Assembly (NCBI RefSeq): GCF_005517195.1
Contig: NZ_CP040244.1
Span: 1,692,001-1,756,000 of the forward strand
Length of the DNA: 64,000 nucleotides
Source: Streptomyces vilmorinianum
GTDB taxonomy: Bacteria > Actinomycetota > Actinomycetes > Streptomycetales > Streptomycetaceae
Direction: 5' to 3'
This document shows positions 21,202 to 32,376 of this stretch, piece after piece (position 1 is the stretch's first letter; every line of letters starts with the position of its first letter). A model generated the notes under the pieces. It had not been told where the DNA came from and made no database searches. It saw only the letters and a program-made list of their open reading frames with translations. The translations under genes were made by a program, and so were the position numbers.

Positions 21202-22113
21202 CTACCCCTTGAGGTAGGTCCCGATGCCGTCCGCGATCCCCTGCGCCGCTTTCTGGCGCCATGCCGCATCCGTGAGGAGCGCGGCATCCTTCGGATCACG
21301 CATATTGCCGCATTCGACGAAGACCTTGGGAACGTTCGAGAGGTTGAGCCCCCCGAGATCCTTGCGCACGTCCAACCCCGTGCCGGAACCGAGGTAGTTG
21401 GCGGGCGCGGAGCCGGTCGCGCGGGCGAAGTGCCGGGCGATGTCCTCGCCGAGGGTACGGGAAGGGCCGACGATCTTCGTGGTGTCGGCGGAGCCGGAGG
21501 TGACGAGGGCGGGCAGGATCACATGGAACCCGCGGTGGCCGGTGGCGGACCCGTCGGCGTGCACGGAGACGACGGCGTCGGCGCGGGCGGTGTTGCCGGT
21601 CCGCGCGCGCTCGTCGATGCAGGGGCCGAAGGGGCGCTCGGCGTCGTGGGTGAGGACGACCTTCGCTCCCTGGGCCTTGAGGAGATCCCGCAGACGGTGT
21701 GAAACATCGAGGGTGAATGCGGCCTCGGTGTAGCCGGCGTCGGTGGACGTGCCCGTGGTGTCGCATTCCTTGCGGCCTGTGCCGATATCGACCTTCTGGT
21801 TGATTTCCCGGGAATGCTGGAAATTGCCGGGATTGTGGCCGGGGTCGATGACGATCGTGCGCCCGGAGAGCGGGCGGGCGGCCTGGGCCCGGGTGGGCTC
21901 GGGGGTGGGCTCGGGGGTGGGGGAGCCGGTCGCTTTCGCGTCGGCGGTTCGCTGGGGTGTGACGCTCCCGGCGGTCCCGGCGGTCCCGGCGGTCCCGGCG
22001 CTCCCGGCGGTCCCACCGCACCCGGCGAGGGCGGCGCAGGCGACGAGGGAGCCCGCGAGGGTGAGGATCTTCCGGTGGGTGTTCCGGTGGTCTTTCCGGT
22101 GGTCGTACGGCAC
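21202..22113 (-). CDS. N-acetylmuramoyl-L-alanine amidase (Amidase_3), lipoprotein
   Basis: 303 residues from GTG 22113. Lipobox LAGC after a hydrophobic core, then a GTAG(S) repeat spacer. The Amidase_3 domain has the zinc ligands IDPGHNPG (His), EAAFTLDVSHRL (Glu) and SVHADGS (His), with VFVECGNM carrying the catalytic Glu. It hydrolyses the stem peptide from glycan strands at the cell surface. The spacer is encoded by 9-bp repeats near 21966-22016. Confidence 0.9.
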   Translation of the reverse strand: MPYDHRKDHRNTHRKILTLAGSLVACAALAGCGGTAGSAGTAGTAGTAGSVTPQRTADAKATGSPTPEPTPEPTRAQAARPLSGRTIVIDPGHNPGNFQHSREINQKVDIGTGRKECDTTGTSTDAGYTEAAFTLDVSHRLRDLLKAQGAKVVLTHDAERPFGPCIDERARTGNTARADAVVSVHADGSATGHRGFHVILPALVTSGSADTTKIVGPSRTLGEDIARHFARATGSAPANYLGSGTGLDVRKDLGGLNLSNVPKVFVECGNMRDPKDAALLTDAAWRQKAAQGIADGIGTYLKG

Positions 22114-22343
22114 CTTGCGACTCTAGTGGCAGCCGCCGCCGAATGGTCCGTCGACGCGAGGCGACTGTGAAGGGTCTGTGGGGGGTATGGGGAAGGTGCG
22201 CGATGGCGAGGCATCGCGCACTGGCGGAACGTCGCTGTCGCGCCCCGCCCTTCTTCCGCTCCACCAGGGTCGAACGGCCCTGCCTCACAGGGCCGAACAG
22301 GCCATACCGGAGGGCCATGTGACACATCGTTAGCCTTCGCCGC

Positions 22344-23255
22344 ATGCAGATCAGTGGGACCAACGAGTACGACACGTTGCTGGCCCGCCAGCACGCGATG
22401 CGGCTGCGCCGGCAGATCCTCACACCGGGATCCTCGGCAGGTGAACCGGGCGAGGCCGGGAACTCCTACGACGGTGCGGCCGCGGCGGCCGACCAGCAGA
22501 TGATCCGACGGCACCTGGAGCCGCTGCTGCCGTTCGACGCGCTGATCACACACCTGTACGCGAGCATGTTCCGGCGCAGGCCCTACCTGCGCCGGCTCTT
22601 CCCCGAGTCGCTGGACTTCCAGCGAGAGCACCTGGGGCGGATGTTCCAGCATCTGATCGACCACCTGCACCGCCCGGACGAGTTGACCGTCATGCTGGGG
22701 CGACTCGGCGGTGAGCACCGCAAGCTGGGGGTCTGGCCCGCGCAGTACGAGGCCTTCGAGGAGGCGCTGTGCGAGGCGCTGCGTCGACAGGCGGGACAGG
22801 ACTGGTGCGCCGAGGCGGAGGAGGCGTGGCTGCGGATGCTGCGGTTCGCGGTGGACGCGATGGTGGCGGGCGCGGACCGGGCCCTCGCCGAGCCCCCGTA
22901 CTGGCACGCGACGGTCACCGGACACGAACGGATCGGCGCCGAGCTGGCAATCCTCCGGGTCAGGACGGGCGAGCCCTATCCGCTCCGGGAGGGACAGGAC
23001 GTGACGGTCGAGTCACCCCTGCTGCCGCACGCCTGGCGGTGGTACCCGGCGTACCGCGTCCCCGGGTCGGAGAGCCTGCTGGAGTTCCACGTCCGGCGGA
23101 CCGGACCGGGCGGGGTGAGTGCGGCCCTGGTGGAGCACACCAGGGCCGGAGACAGCCTGCGGCTCGGCCCCCCGCGTCAGCGGCGGCGCAGGACGCGGAG
23201 GGAGTCGGTGACCGAGATCTCCTCGAAGTCGCCGGACTCCAGCGCGCGGAGGTAG
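22344..23255 (+). pseudogene. Truncated flavohemoprotein-like gene (globin plus partial FAD domain)
   Basis: 303 codons from ATG 22344. The globin part (about 45-180) has the B-helix YASMFRRRPYLRRLFP and proximal His in GGEHRKLGVWPAQYEAF. Residues about 190-280 resemble a ferredoxin-reductase FAD domain (LREGQDVTVESPL, LEFHVRRTGPGGVSAALV, GDSLRLGPP). The NAD-binding domain is missing. After GDSLRLGPPR the frame enters the 3' end of the convergent methyltransferase gene and ends in basic nonsense, overlapping it by about 79 bp. A deletion removed the C-terminal third. The product could still bind heme but not accept NADH electrons normally. Confidence 0.75.
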
Positions 23256-23809
23256 ATGCGGTACGGGGCCTGGCCGCCGTCCTCCGGGTTCGGGAAGACG
23301 TCGTGGATGACGAGGAGGCCACCGGCGGCGACCTTGGGCGCCCAGCCCTCGTAGTCGTTGGTGGCGTGCTCGTCGGTGTGGCCGCCGTCGATGAAGACGA
23401 AGCCGAGCTCGCCGGCCCAGACCTTCGCGACCTGCGGCGAGCGGCCCACGACCGCGATGACGTGCTCCTCCAGGCCCGCCTTGCGGAGCGTCCGGCGGAA
23501 CGTCGGCAGGGTGTCCATCAGGCCGACCTCGGGGTCGACGACGGTCGCGTCGTGGTACTCCCACCCCGGCTGCTGCTCCTCGCTGCCCCGGTGGTGGTCC
23601 ACGGTCACCGCGACCGTCCCGGCCCGGCGGGCCACGTCGGCCAGCAGGATCGTGGAGCGCCCGCAGTACGTGCCGACCTCGAGGAGCGGCAGGCCGAGCT
23701 CCGCCGCCTCGGCCGCGGCCTCGTACAGCGCGAGCCCCTCCTTCACGGGCATGAAGCCCTTGGCTGCCTCGAAGGCGTCAAGGATCTCGGGGGCGGGCGC
23801 TGCGGCCAT
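23177..23809 (-). CDS. SAM-dependent methyltransferase (Methyltransf_24 type)
   Basis: 210 residues. SAM motif LEVGTYCGRSTILLA (about 42-56), acidic motif VTVDHHRG, and metal/SAM region FVFIDGGHTDEHATNDYEGW as in CmcI-like methyltransferases. Divergent from a glycosyltransferase with a rifamycin-associated element between them, so induction by rifamycins is possible. The substrate is unknown. Confidence 0.82.
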   Translation of the reverse strand: MAAAPAPEILDAFEAAKGFMPVKEGLALYEAAAEAAELGLPLLEVGTYCGRSTILLADVARRAGTVAVTVDHHRGSEEQQPGWEYHDATVVDPEVGLMDTLPTFRRTLRKAGLEEHVIAVVGRSPQVAKVWAGELGFVFIDGGHTDEHATNDYEGWAPKVAAGGLLVIHDVFPNPEDGGQAPYRIYLRALESGDFEEISVTDSLRVLRRR

Positions 23810-23910
23810 CGCGGGGTCCTCCTGCTGGCGGTGCTACTGGCGGGTATGCGGGTGTGAGCAGCCATGGTGCCCTACGCGTCGCACGCGGACCACACCGTCC
23901 AAAAGACAAA

Positions 23911-23936
23911 GGCAAGGAGGTCACCCACTCCTTGCC
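23911..23936 (-). terminator. Hairpin followed by U-tract on the minus strand
   Basis: Perfect 9-bp arms GGCAAGGAG/CTCCTTGCC around an 8-nt loop. Reading leftward they are followed by TTTGTCTTTT, an intrinsic-terminator layout located 100 bp before the methyltransferase start. It could end a leftward leader transcript or act as an attenuator. Confidence 0.5.
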
Positions 23937-23959
23937 ACTCTCAACGTATAGCGGACCGG

Positions 23960-23978
23960 GGGGCTTGCGGCAAGACCC
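23960..23978. promoter_or_regulatory. Rifamycin-associated element (RAE)
   Basis: The 19-bp near-perfect inverted repeat GGGGCTTGCGGCAAGACCC matches the rifamycin-associated element known upstream of actinomycete rifamycin-resistance genes (glycosyltransferase, phosphotransferase, monooxygenase). It is 67 bp upstream of the glycosyltransferase GTG. Confidence 0.85.
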
Positions 23979-24044
23979 GGGTCGTGCCGCAGAATCACGC
24001 ATCCAGGCCGGAGCCTGGGCACGGAGGAAACGGGGAGTCGCACA

Positions 24045-25259
24045 GTGCGAGTAGTGGTGTCGACGTACGGGGCGCGCGGAAGCGTCGAGCCGATGGTGGG
24101 GCTCGCGGCGCGGTTGCGGGCACTCGGCGCGGAGGTGCGGGTGTGCGCGCCGCCGGACGAGGAGTTCGCGGAGCTGCTGGCCGGGGTCGGGGTGCCGCTG
24201 GTGCCGACCGGGCAGCCGGTGCGCCCGATGGTGAGCTCGGTGACGCCGGGGTCGGCGGTGGGTTTGGCGCAGCGTGCGGCCGAGTTGATGGCCGCGCAGT
24301 TCGAGACGGTCGCCGCGGCGGCCGAGGGATGCGACGCACTGGTGGCGGGCGGCCCGTTGCCGGTCACGACCGGGGCGCGGTCGGTGGCCGAGAAGCTGGG
24401 CATGCGCTACGTGCACGTGAGTCACACGCCGGTCGTCCTGCCGTCGCCGTACCGCAGGCCGCCCGGGCGGCGGGGTCAGCCGTTGCCGGCGGACGTGACC
24501 GACAACGAGGCGCTGTGGGATCTGGACGCCGAGATCGCGAACGCGATGTTCGGCGAGCTGCTCAACACCCGACGGGCGTCGGCCGGTCTGCCACCGGTGG
24601 ACAACGTCCGTGACTACGCCTTCACCGACCGGCCGTGGCTGGCCACGGACCCGACCCTGGACCCGAGGCAGCCGGCCGACCTTGACGTCGTGCAGACCGG
24701 CGCGTGGATCCGGACCGACGAACGCCCGCTCCCGGCCGAGCTGGTGGCGTTCCTGGAGGACGGCGAAGCGCCGGTGTACGTGGGCTTCGGCAGCATGCCC
24801 ATGGGCTCCCTGAAGGACGTCGCCCGCGTGGCCGTCGAGGCGAGCCGTGCGCGGGGCCGCCGCGTCATCGTCTCCCGCGGCTGGGCCGACGTGGCCCCGA
24901 TCGACGACAAGGACGACTGCTTCGTCGTCGGCGAGGTCAACCACCAGGCTCTGTTCCGCCGGGTGGCCGCCGTCGTCCACCACGGCAGCGCGGGCACCAC
25001 GACGACCGCTGCTCGGGCCGGCGCGCCGCAGGTGGTGGTGCCCCAGGGGGCGGACCAGCCGTACTGGGCGGGTCGGGTGGCCGACCTGGGCATCGGCGCG
25101 GCACACGACGGTCCGGCTCCGACCTTCGCGTCCCTGTCGGCGGCGCTCGGGACGGCCCTGGCCGCCGAGACCCGCGCACGAGCGACCGCCGTGGCCTCCA
25201 CGATCCGCACCGACGGGGCGACGGTGGCCGCGAGGCTGCTGCTCGACGAGGTCGGCTGA
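24045..25259 (+). CDS. GT1-family glycosyltransferase, probable rifamycin glycosyltransferase (Rgt-like)
   Basis: 404 residues from GTG 24045. GT-B fold of the macrolide/vancomycin glycosyltransferase type: N-terminal STYGARGSVEPMVGLAARLR with LGAEVRVCAPPDEEF, and C-terminal VGFGSMPMGS and VVHHGSAGTTTTAARAGAPQ then VVVPQGADQPYWA, the nucleotide-sugar binding segment. A rifamycin-associated element in its promoter is the strongest hint to function: Rgt enzymes inactivate rifamycins by glucosylating the ansa chain. Without that element only a natural-product glycosyltransferase could be claimed. Confidence 0.82.
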   Translation: MRVVVSTYGARGSVEPMVGLAARLRALGAEVRVCAPPDEEFAELLAGVGVPLVPTGQPVRPMVSSVTPGSAVGLAQRAAELMAAQFETVAAAAEGCDALVAGGPLPVTTGARSVAEKLGMRYVHVSHTPVVLPSPYRRPPGRRGQPLPADVTDNEALWDLDAEIANAMFGELLNTRRASAGLPPVDNVRDYAFTDRPWLATDPTLDPRQPADLDVVQTGAWIRTDERPLPAELVAFLEDGEAPVYVGFGSMPMGSLKDVARVAVEASRARGRRVIVSRGWADVAPIDDKDDCFVVGEVNHQALFRRVAAVVHHGSAGTTTTAARAGAPQVVVPQGADQPYWAGRVADLGIGAAHDGPAPTFASLSAALGTALAAETRARATAVASTIRTDGATVAARLLLDEVG

Positions 25260-25266
25260 GGCCGCG

Positions 25267-25716
25267 TCAGCCCAGGGAGGCCGCCGTCTCTCCGGCTGCC
25301 TCCCCGGCCGCTGCCGCCAGGACCGTACGCAGCCGCAGGACGCCCTCCTTCCAGGGCCCCGCGCCGTCCGACTCGTCCCACAGCTCCAGGAGTTCGGACG
25401 GCTTCGTGAGGACACGGTCCAGGGCCTCCACCGCGAGCGGCCGCAGCTCCACGGGCAGCTCCGGCAGGGGTTCGTCGGGGCCGTAGGGCGTGGTGACCGG
25501 CTCGCCGCCCGGGCACTGCGCCGCGATCAGCGCCGCCGCGGCGACGGCCGCCTCCACCGCGATGTCGCTGTCCAGGTACGCGTCACCCGTCCCGGCCACC
25601 TCGCGGAGCCGGTCGCGCAGCAGCCCGGCCCGCTCGCCCTCCGGCGCGTCGTCCAGATCCCCCGAGAAGTCCGCGGCGGTGTCGCTGTCGAAGTGGCCGA
25701 TGTCCCACGTGCCCAT
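25267..25716 (-). CDS. DUF4259-family protein
   Basis: 149 residues. It begins MGTWDIGHFDSDTAADFSGD, the diagnostic N-terminus of DUF4259, followed by an Ala/Leu-rich helical region. No catalytic motif or signal. Convergent with the glycosyltransferase, nearly touching its stop. Function unknown. Confidence 0.85.
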   Translation of the reverse strand: MGTWDIGHFDSDTAADFSGDLDDAPEGERAGLLRDRLREVAGTGDAYLDSDIAVEAAVAAAALIAAQCPGGEPVTTPYGPDEPLPELPVELRPLAVEALDRVLTKPSELLELWDESDGAGPWKEGVLRLRTVLAAAAGEAAGETAASLG

Positions 25717-25795
25717 GGTGCGTTCTCTCCCCGTCGATGTCCGTTCCGACGGGAGGGATCCTGGCAGGTGGCACTGACAGTCGGGTGCGGGCGGA

Positions 25796-26728
25796 TCACT
25801 TCTCCGGCAGGCGCGCCATGTCGGACACCGGTCCGAGGTGGCCGAGCTTGTCGGGGTTGACCACCGAATGGATCGAGCGGATCACGCCGTCGGCGATGTC
25901 AAGCTCGATCACGCTGGCCACCCGCCCTTCGGCGTCGCGCAGCACGGCGCCCGGCCGGCCGTTGACCCGGGCCGGCCGGAGGGAGGCGCCGAGCTTGCGG
26001 ACCTTGCGGAGCCCGAAGACGAGCAGCTTGACGACGCGCTGCTGGTCGGTCAGCAGCTTCCCGATCGCCCGCGCCTTGCCGCCGCCGTCCCCGTAGAGCG
26101 CCACGTCGGGCGCGAGCATGCCGAGCAGCGCGTGGATGTCGCCGCCCTCGGTGGCCTCGAAGAACCTGCGGGCGAGTTCGTCGCCTTCCGCCCGCCGCTC
26201 GCGGGGCGGCGCACTGTCGGCCGTCGTCCTTCCGGCGTCGATGCGCCGTCTGGCGCGGGCGAAGATCTGACGGCAATTGGCCTCGGTCTTCCCGGTGATC
26301 GCCGCCACGTCGGGGTAGCCGTACCCGAACACCTCGCGCAGCACGAACACCGCCCGCTCCATCGGCGAGAGGGCCTCGAGGAGCACGAGGAACGCCATGG
26401 ACAGGGAGTCGGCCAGTTCGGCGTGCTCGGCGGGTCCGGGCCTGTCGACGGTCACGACGACCGGCTCGGGCAGCCACTCGCCGACGTAGGTCTCCCGTCG
26501 TACCCGCGCCGAACTCAGGTGGTTGATCCCCAGCCGCGTGACCGCCGTGGTCAGATACGCCTTCGGAGCGGCGATCACGGTCCCGGCCTGGTGCGCCCGG
26601 GTCAGGCCGAGGAACGCGTCCTGCACGATGTCCTCGGCGTCGCCGACCGATCCGGTCATTCCGTAGGCGATGGAGAACAGCAGCGGCCGGTACCCGGCCG
26701 TGCCCGTCTCCTCCGTCGATCCCCGCAC
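25796..26728 (-). CDS. SigJ-type ECF sigma factor with NTF2-like domain
   Basis: 310 residues from GTG 26728 (GGAGG 7 nt before). Region 2 is FSIAYGMTGSVGDAEDIVQD (about 14-33). Region 4 carries LSPMERAVFVLREVFGYGYP and the HTH KTEANCRQIFARAR. A C-terminal SnoaL/NTF2-like domain (about 190-300), containing GGDIHALLGMLAPDVALYGD, replaces a separate anti-sigma factor as in SigJ (ECF41-like). The DGGGK and NPDKL motifs of this group are visible. It is divergent from a DoxX-family gene, the usual genetic partner and target of ECF41 sigmas. Confidence 0.9.
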   Translation of the reverse strand: MRGSTEETGTAGYRPLLFSIAYGMTGSVGDAEDIVQDAFLGLTRAHQAGTVIAAPKAYLTTAVTRLGINHLSSARVRRETYVGEWLPEPVVVTVDRPGPAEHAELADSLSMAFLVLLEALSPMERAVFVLREVFGYGYPDVAAITGKTEANCRQIFARARRRIDAGRTTADSAPPRERRAEGDELARRFFEATEGGDIHALLGMLAPDVALYGDGGGKARAIGKLLTDQQRVVKLLVFGLRKVRKLGASLRPARVNGRPGAVLRDAEGRVASVIELDIADGVIRSIHSVVNPDKLGHLGPVSDMARLPEK

Positions 26729-26922
26729 GGAACCCCTCCCGCCAACTCGCCCACCACGCTGCCCGGTCGGGCTCCCCGCCTCCCGCAGGGTATCCAAGGC
26801 GCCGGTCTGTGGATCATGAATGGGCGCGGGAGACGCACGTCACATGCGCCGCTGTCACAGGGTGCCGGGCCGCTCTGTCCTAGAGGGGTGACAGCGTACG
26901 CACAAGCAGCAGGAGAGACCTC

Positions 26923-27309
26923 ATGAACATCGCTCTGTGGATCGTCACCGGACTGCTGGCCGCCGCCTACCTGTTCAGTGGCGCCGGCAAGCTGATCATG
27001 TCGAAGGAGAAGATCGCCTCCTTCGGTCCGAGCGCGGCGTGGACCGAGGACTTCAGCGCCGGCGGGATCAAGGCCATCGGAGCCCTCGAGGTGCTCGCCG
27101 CGGTGGGTCTGATCCTGCCCGCCGTGCTCGACATCGCGCCGGTTCTGGTGCCCCTGGCCGCCCTCGGTCTGGTGCTCCTCATGCTGGGTGCGGCGATCAC
27201 CCGCTTCCGGCGTCACGAGATCACGCTCATGGTGGTGGACCTGGTCTATGTCGTCCTGGCGGGTTTCGTGGCGTGGGGTCGCTTCGGCCCCGAGTCCTTC
27301 GTCGGCTGA
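26923..27309 (+). CDS. DoxX-family membrane protein
   Basis: 128 residues, AGGAGAG 7 nt upstream. Four transmembrane helices. The first carries LLAAAYLFSGAGKL and the second GALEVLAAVGLILP, as in DoxX/DoxD-like proteins. Divergent from the SigJ-type sigma factor, so it is likely controlled by it. Possibly redox or membrane-quinone related; function not established. Confidence 0.87.
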   Translation: MNIALWIVTGLLAAAYLFSGAGKLIMSKEKIASFGPSAAWTEDFSAGGIKAIGALEVLAAVGLILPAVLDIAPVLVPLAALGLVLLMLGAAITRFRRHEITLMVVDLVYVVLAGFVAWGRFGPESFVG

Positions 27310-27331
27310 CCGGGGTGAACTTCCCGGGTTT

Positions 27332-27346
27332 CTGACCTTCCGTCAG
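27332..27346. promoter_or_regulatory. Palindromic operator candidate CTGACCTTCCGTCAG
   Basis: Third copy of the second palindromic motif, ending 2 bp before a KstR-type box in the promoter of the FadE34-like gene. Confidence 0.6.
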
Positions 27347-27348
27347 AA

Positions 27349-27362
27349 TGAAACGTGTTCTA
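27349..27362. promoter_or_regulatory. KstR-type box (exact) at fadE34
   Basis: TgaAACgtGTTctA matches TnnAACnnGTTnnA exactly. It lies only 11 bp before the ATG, so the promoter must overlap the operator. Confidence 0.8.
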
Positions 27363-27373
27363 GTCTGCCGCGC

Positions 27374-29641
<2,268 letters not shown>

Positions 29642-29656
29642 GGGGGTTGTCGCGGA

Positions 29657-30847
29657 ATGAAGGCGTACATCGTCGGCGTCGGGATGACGAAGTTCGAGAA
29701 GCCCGAGACACGTGACTGGCAGTACTGGGACATGGCCAAGGAGGCGGGGACGGCGGCGCTCGCCGACGCCGGGATCTCGTACGAGCAGGTGCAGCAGGTG
29801 CCCGTCGGCTACTGCTTCCAGGCGTCGACGGCCGGGCAGCGCGCCGCGTACGAACTCGGCCTGACCGGCGTCCCCGTCTACAACGTCAACAACAACTGCG
29901 CGACGGCGTCGACGGCGCTGATGATGGCCCGGCAGTTCGTGGAGGGCGGGATCAGCGACTGCGTCCTGGCGCTGGGCTTCGAGAAGATGGCACGCGGCGC
30001 GCTGGGTGGGGGGTCGGACGGGGGAGACTTCAAGACCTCGCCGGTGGCCCGGCACTACGGAATCATGGCCGCCGCCCACGGCTTCGAGATGTCGCCGCCG
30101 ACGGCGCAGATCTTCGGGAACGCGGCCCGGGAGCACATGGAGCGGTACGGGACGACGGAGGTCCAGCTCGCGGCCGTCGGGGCGAAGAACCACCAGCACT
30201 CGGCCGGCAACCCCCGCGCCCAGTTCCAGGACGTGTACTCGGTCGAGGAGATCCTGGCCGCCAGGACGATCCACCGGCCGCTGACGAAGCTGCAGTGCTC
30301 GCCGACCTCGGACGGTGCGGCGGCGGCGGTGGTCGTGTCGGAGCGGTTCGTGGTGGAACACGGGCTGCACGAGCGGGCCGTGGAGATCGTCGGTCAGGCG
30401 ATGACGACGGACACCGAGGAGTCCTTCGCCTCGGGTTCGTGCATCGACGCCGTGGGCCGGCCGATGTCCCGTGCCGCCGCGCGGGCCGTGTACGAGAGGT
30501 CGGGGCTCGGCATCGAGGACGTGGACGTGATCGAACTCCACGACTGCTTCTCCATCAACGAACTCCTGACGTACGAGGCCCTGGGCATGTGCGAGGAGGG
30601 CGCGTCGGGCAAGCTCGTCGAGTCGGGTGCCACGACGTACGGGGGGCGGTGGGTCGTGAACCCCTCGGGCGGACTGATCTCCAAGGGCCACCCGCTGGGC
30701 GCCACCGGTCTCGCCCAGGCCGCCGAACTCGTCTGGCAGCTACGGGGCGAGGCCGGCACACGTCAGGTCGGGGGCGCGAGGGTCGGGCTCGCGCACAACA
30801 TCGGGCTCGGCGGGGCGGCGGTGGTGACCATGCTCCGCAGGTCCTAG
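29657..30847 (+). CDS. ltp1: Lipid-transfer/SCP-x type thiolase, Ltp1-like
   Basis: 396 residues, 15 bp after fadE34, so one operon. Thiolase-fold lipid-transfer protein: [20 protein letters not shown] start, [20 protein letters not shown] around the nucleophile-position Cys, [51 protein letters not shown] and [12 protein letters not shown]. Strings match M. tuberculosis Ltp1 (Rv2790c). Such proteins act as thiolases or as retro-aldolase subunits in steroid side-chain removal. The exact reaction here is inferred from the operon partner. Confidence 0.87.
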   Translation: MKAYIVGVGMTKFEKPETRDWQYWDMAKEAGTAALADAGISYEQVQQVPVGYCFQASTAGQRAAYELGLTGVPVYNVNNNCATASTALMMARQFVEGGISDCVLALGFEKMARGALGGGSDGGDFKTSPVARHYGIMAAAHGFEMSPPTAQIFGNAAREHMERYGTTEVQLAAVGAKNHQHSAGNPRAQFQDVYSVEEILAARTIHRPLTKLQCSPTSDGAAAAVVVSERFVVEHGLHERAVEIVGQAMTTDTEESFASGSCIDAVGRPMSRAAARAVYERSGLGIEDVDVIELHDCFSINELLTYEALGMCEEGASGKLVESGATTYGGRWVVNPSGGLISKGHPLGATGLAQAAELVWQLRGEAGTRQVGGARVGLAHNIGLGGAAVVTMLRRS

Positions 30848-30923
30848 TCCGCGGTCGCGGACCGCCGGTCGTAGGACCGAATCCCGATGTACGGGGCACG
30901 GGGCGTCTGCGACCATCACACGC

Positions 30924-32357
30924 ATGGCCCACACCGAGTCAGCCGAGTCAGCCGCCACACGGTCCCCTTCCCCGCGCCGCCCTCCGCGCACCTGGCTCGT
31001 GGTCCTCGCCGCGTGTGCGGGCCAGTTCCTGGTGGTGCTCGACGTCTCGGTGGTGAACGTCGCCCTTCCGTCGATGCGGGCCGACCTCGGGCTCTCGGCC
31101 ACCGGACTGCAATGGGTCCTCAACGCGTACTCCATCGCGTTCGCCGGGTTCATGCTGCTCGGCGGCCGGGCGGCCGATCTCTTCGGGCGCAAGAGCATGT
31201 TCCTGCTCGGCCTCGGGCTGTTCACGGCCGCTTCCGTCGCGGGCGGGCTCGCGCAGGAGGGCTGGCAGCTGGTCGCCGCCCGCGCCGTGCAGGGGCTGGG
31301 CGCCGCGGTGCTCTCACCCGCGACGCTCACCATCGTGACCGGCGCCGTCCCCGCCGGGTCCGCGCGGACCCGGGCGATCGGCACCTGGACGGCGGTCGGC
31401 GCGGCCGGTGGCGCGGCGGGCGGGTTCGTCGGCGGGGCGCTGGTGGACCTGCTCTCCTGGCGCTGGGTGCTCCTGATCAACGTCCCGATCGGTGTCCTGG
31501 TCCTGATCGGCGCCGCGCTGTCGCTGCGCGAGAGCCGCCTCGGGGGCGGGCGGCGGCTCGACCTGCCGGGCGCGGTCCTCGCCACGGGCGGCCTCGCCGC
31601 CGTCGCGTACGGCATCGTGCAGACGGAGGAGGCGGGCTGGGGCGCCCCGGCCACGCTGGCCCCGCTGCTCGGCGGCCTGGCGCTCCTCGGGGTCTTCGTC
31701 GCCGTCGAGGCGCGCACGACGGCCCCGCTGATGCCGCTGAAGGTGTTCCGCTCGCGGACGGTCTCGGCCGCCAACGTGGCGATCCTGGTGTGCGCCTCGA
31801 CCTCCTTCGGTATGTGGTTCTTCATGACCGTGTACGCGCAGAACGTCCTCGGCTACACGCCGCTCCAGGCCGGTCTCGCCCTCGTCCCCAGCTCGGTCAG
31901 CGCCATCGTCGGCTCCACACTGGCGCCCCGTCTGATGCCGGTGGCCGGCGCCCGGAACATCGCGGTCCTCGGCGCCCTCGTCGCCGCGGCCGGATTCGGC
32001 TGGCAGTCGACCATGACCGCCGACGGCACCTTCCTCACCATCATCCTGGGCCCCGGCATCCTGATGATGACCGGCATGGGCCTGCTCATCACCCCTCTCG
32101 CGACCCTCGCCACATCGAGCGCCGCCTCCGCCGACGCGGGCCTCGTCTCCGGCCTCGTCAACACCTTCCGCACGATGGGCGGCGCACTGGGCCTGGCCGT
32201 CTTCTCCACCGTGGCGGCGGCGCGGACGGGCGGCGCCACCAGCCCCGAGGCCCTGACGGCGGGCTACGCCCTGGCCTTCCGTACGGCGACGGGGGTGCTG
32301 GTCGCGGGAGCGGTCCTGATGCTGGTGTGGCTGCCGAGGCCGTCGCGCGGGGACTGA
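30924..32357 (+). CDS. MFS drug exporter, DHA2 (14-helix) family
   Basis: 477 residues. Motif A GGRAADLFGRKSMF between helices 2 and 3, LDVSVVNVALPSM in helix 1 as in EmrB/QacA, and GAAGGAAGGFVGGALVDLLSWRW like antiporter motif C. About 14 hydrophobic segments. It probably exports a toxic or secondary metabolite by proton antiport. It starts 76 bp after the Ltp1-like gene; a separate promoter is possible. Confidence 0.9.
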   Translation: MAHTESAESAATRSPSPRRPPRTWLVVLAACAGQFLVVLDVSVVNVALPSMRADLGLSATGLQWVLNAYSIAFAGFMLLGGRAADLFGRKSMFLLGLGLFTAASVAGGLAQEGWQLVAARAVQGLGAAVLSPATLTIVTGAVPAGSARTRAIGTWTAVGAAGGAAGGFVGGALVDLLSWRWVLLINVPIGVLVLIGAALSLRESRLGGGRRLDLPGAVLATGGLAAVAYGIVQTEEAGWGAPATLAPLLGGLALLGVFVAVEARTTAPLMPLKVFRSRTVSAANVAILVCASTSFGMWFFMTVYAQNVLGYTPLQAGLALVPSSVSAIVGSTLAPRLMPVAGARNIAVLGALVAAAGFGWQSTMTADGTFLTIILGPGILMMTGMGLLITPLATLATSSAASADAGLVSGLVNTFRTMGGALGLAVFSTVAAARTGGATSPEALTAGYALAFRTATGVLVAGAVLMLVWLPRPSRGD

Positions 32358-32376
32358 TCCCTTCCTCACCCCTTCC

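Noticed and set aside
31110..31125. AACGCGTA inside the MFS gene as another KstR site
   Set aside because: Lies within coding sequence, lacks the flanking T and A, and is not in a promoter.
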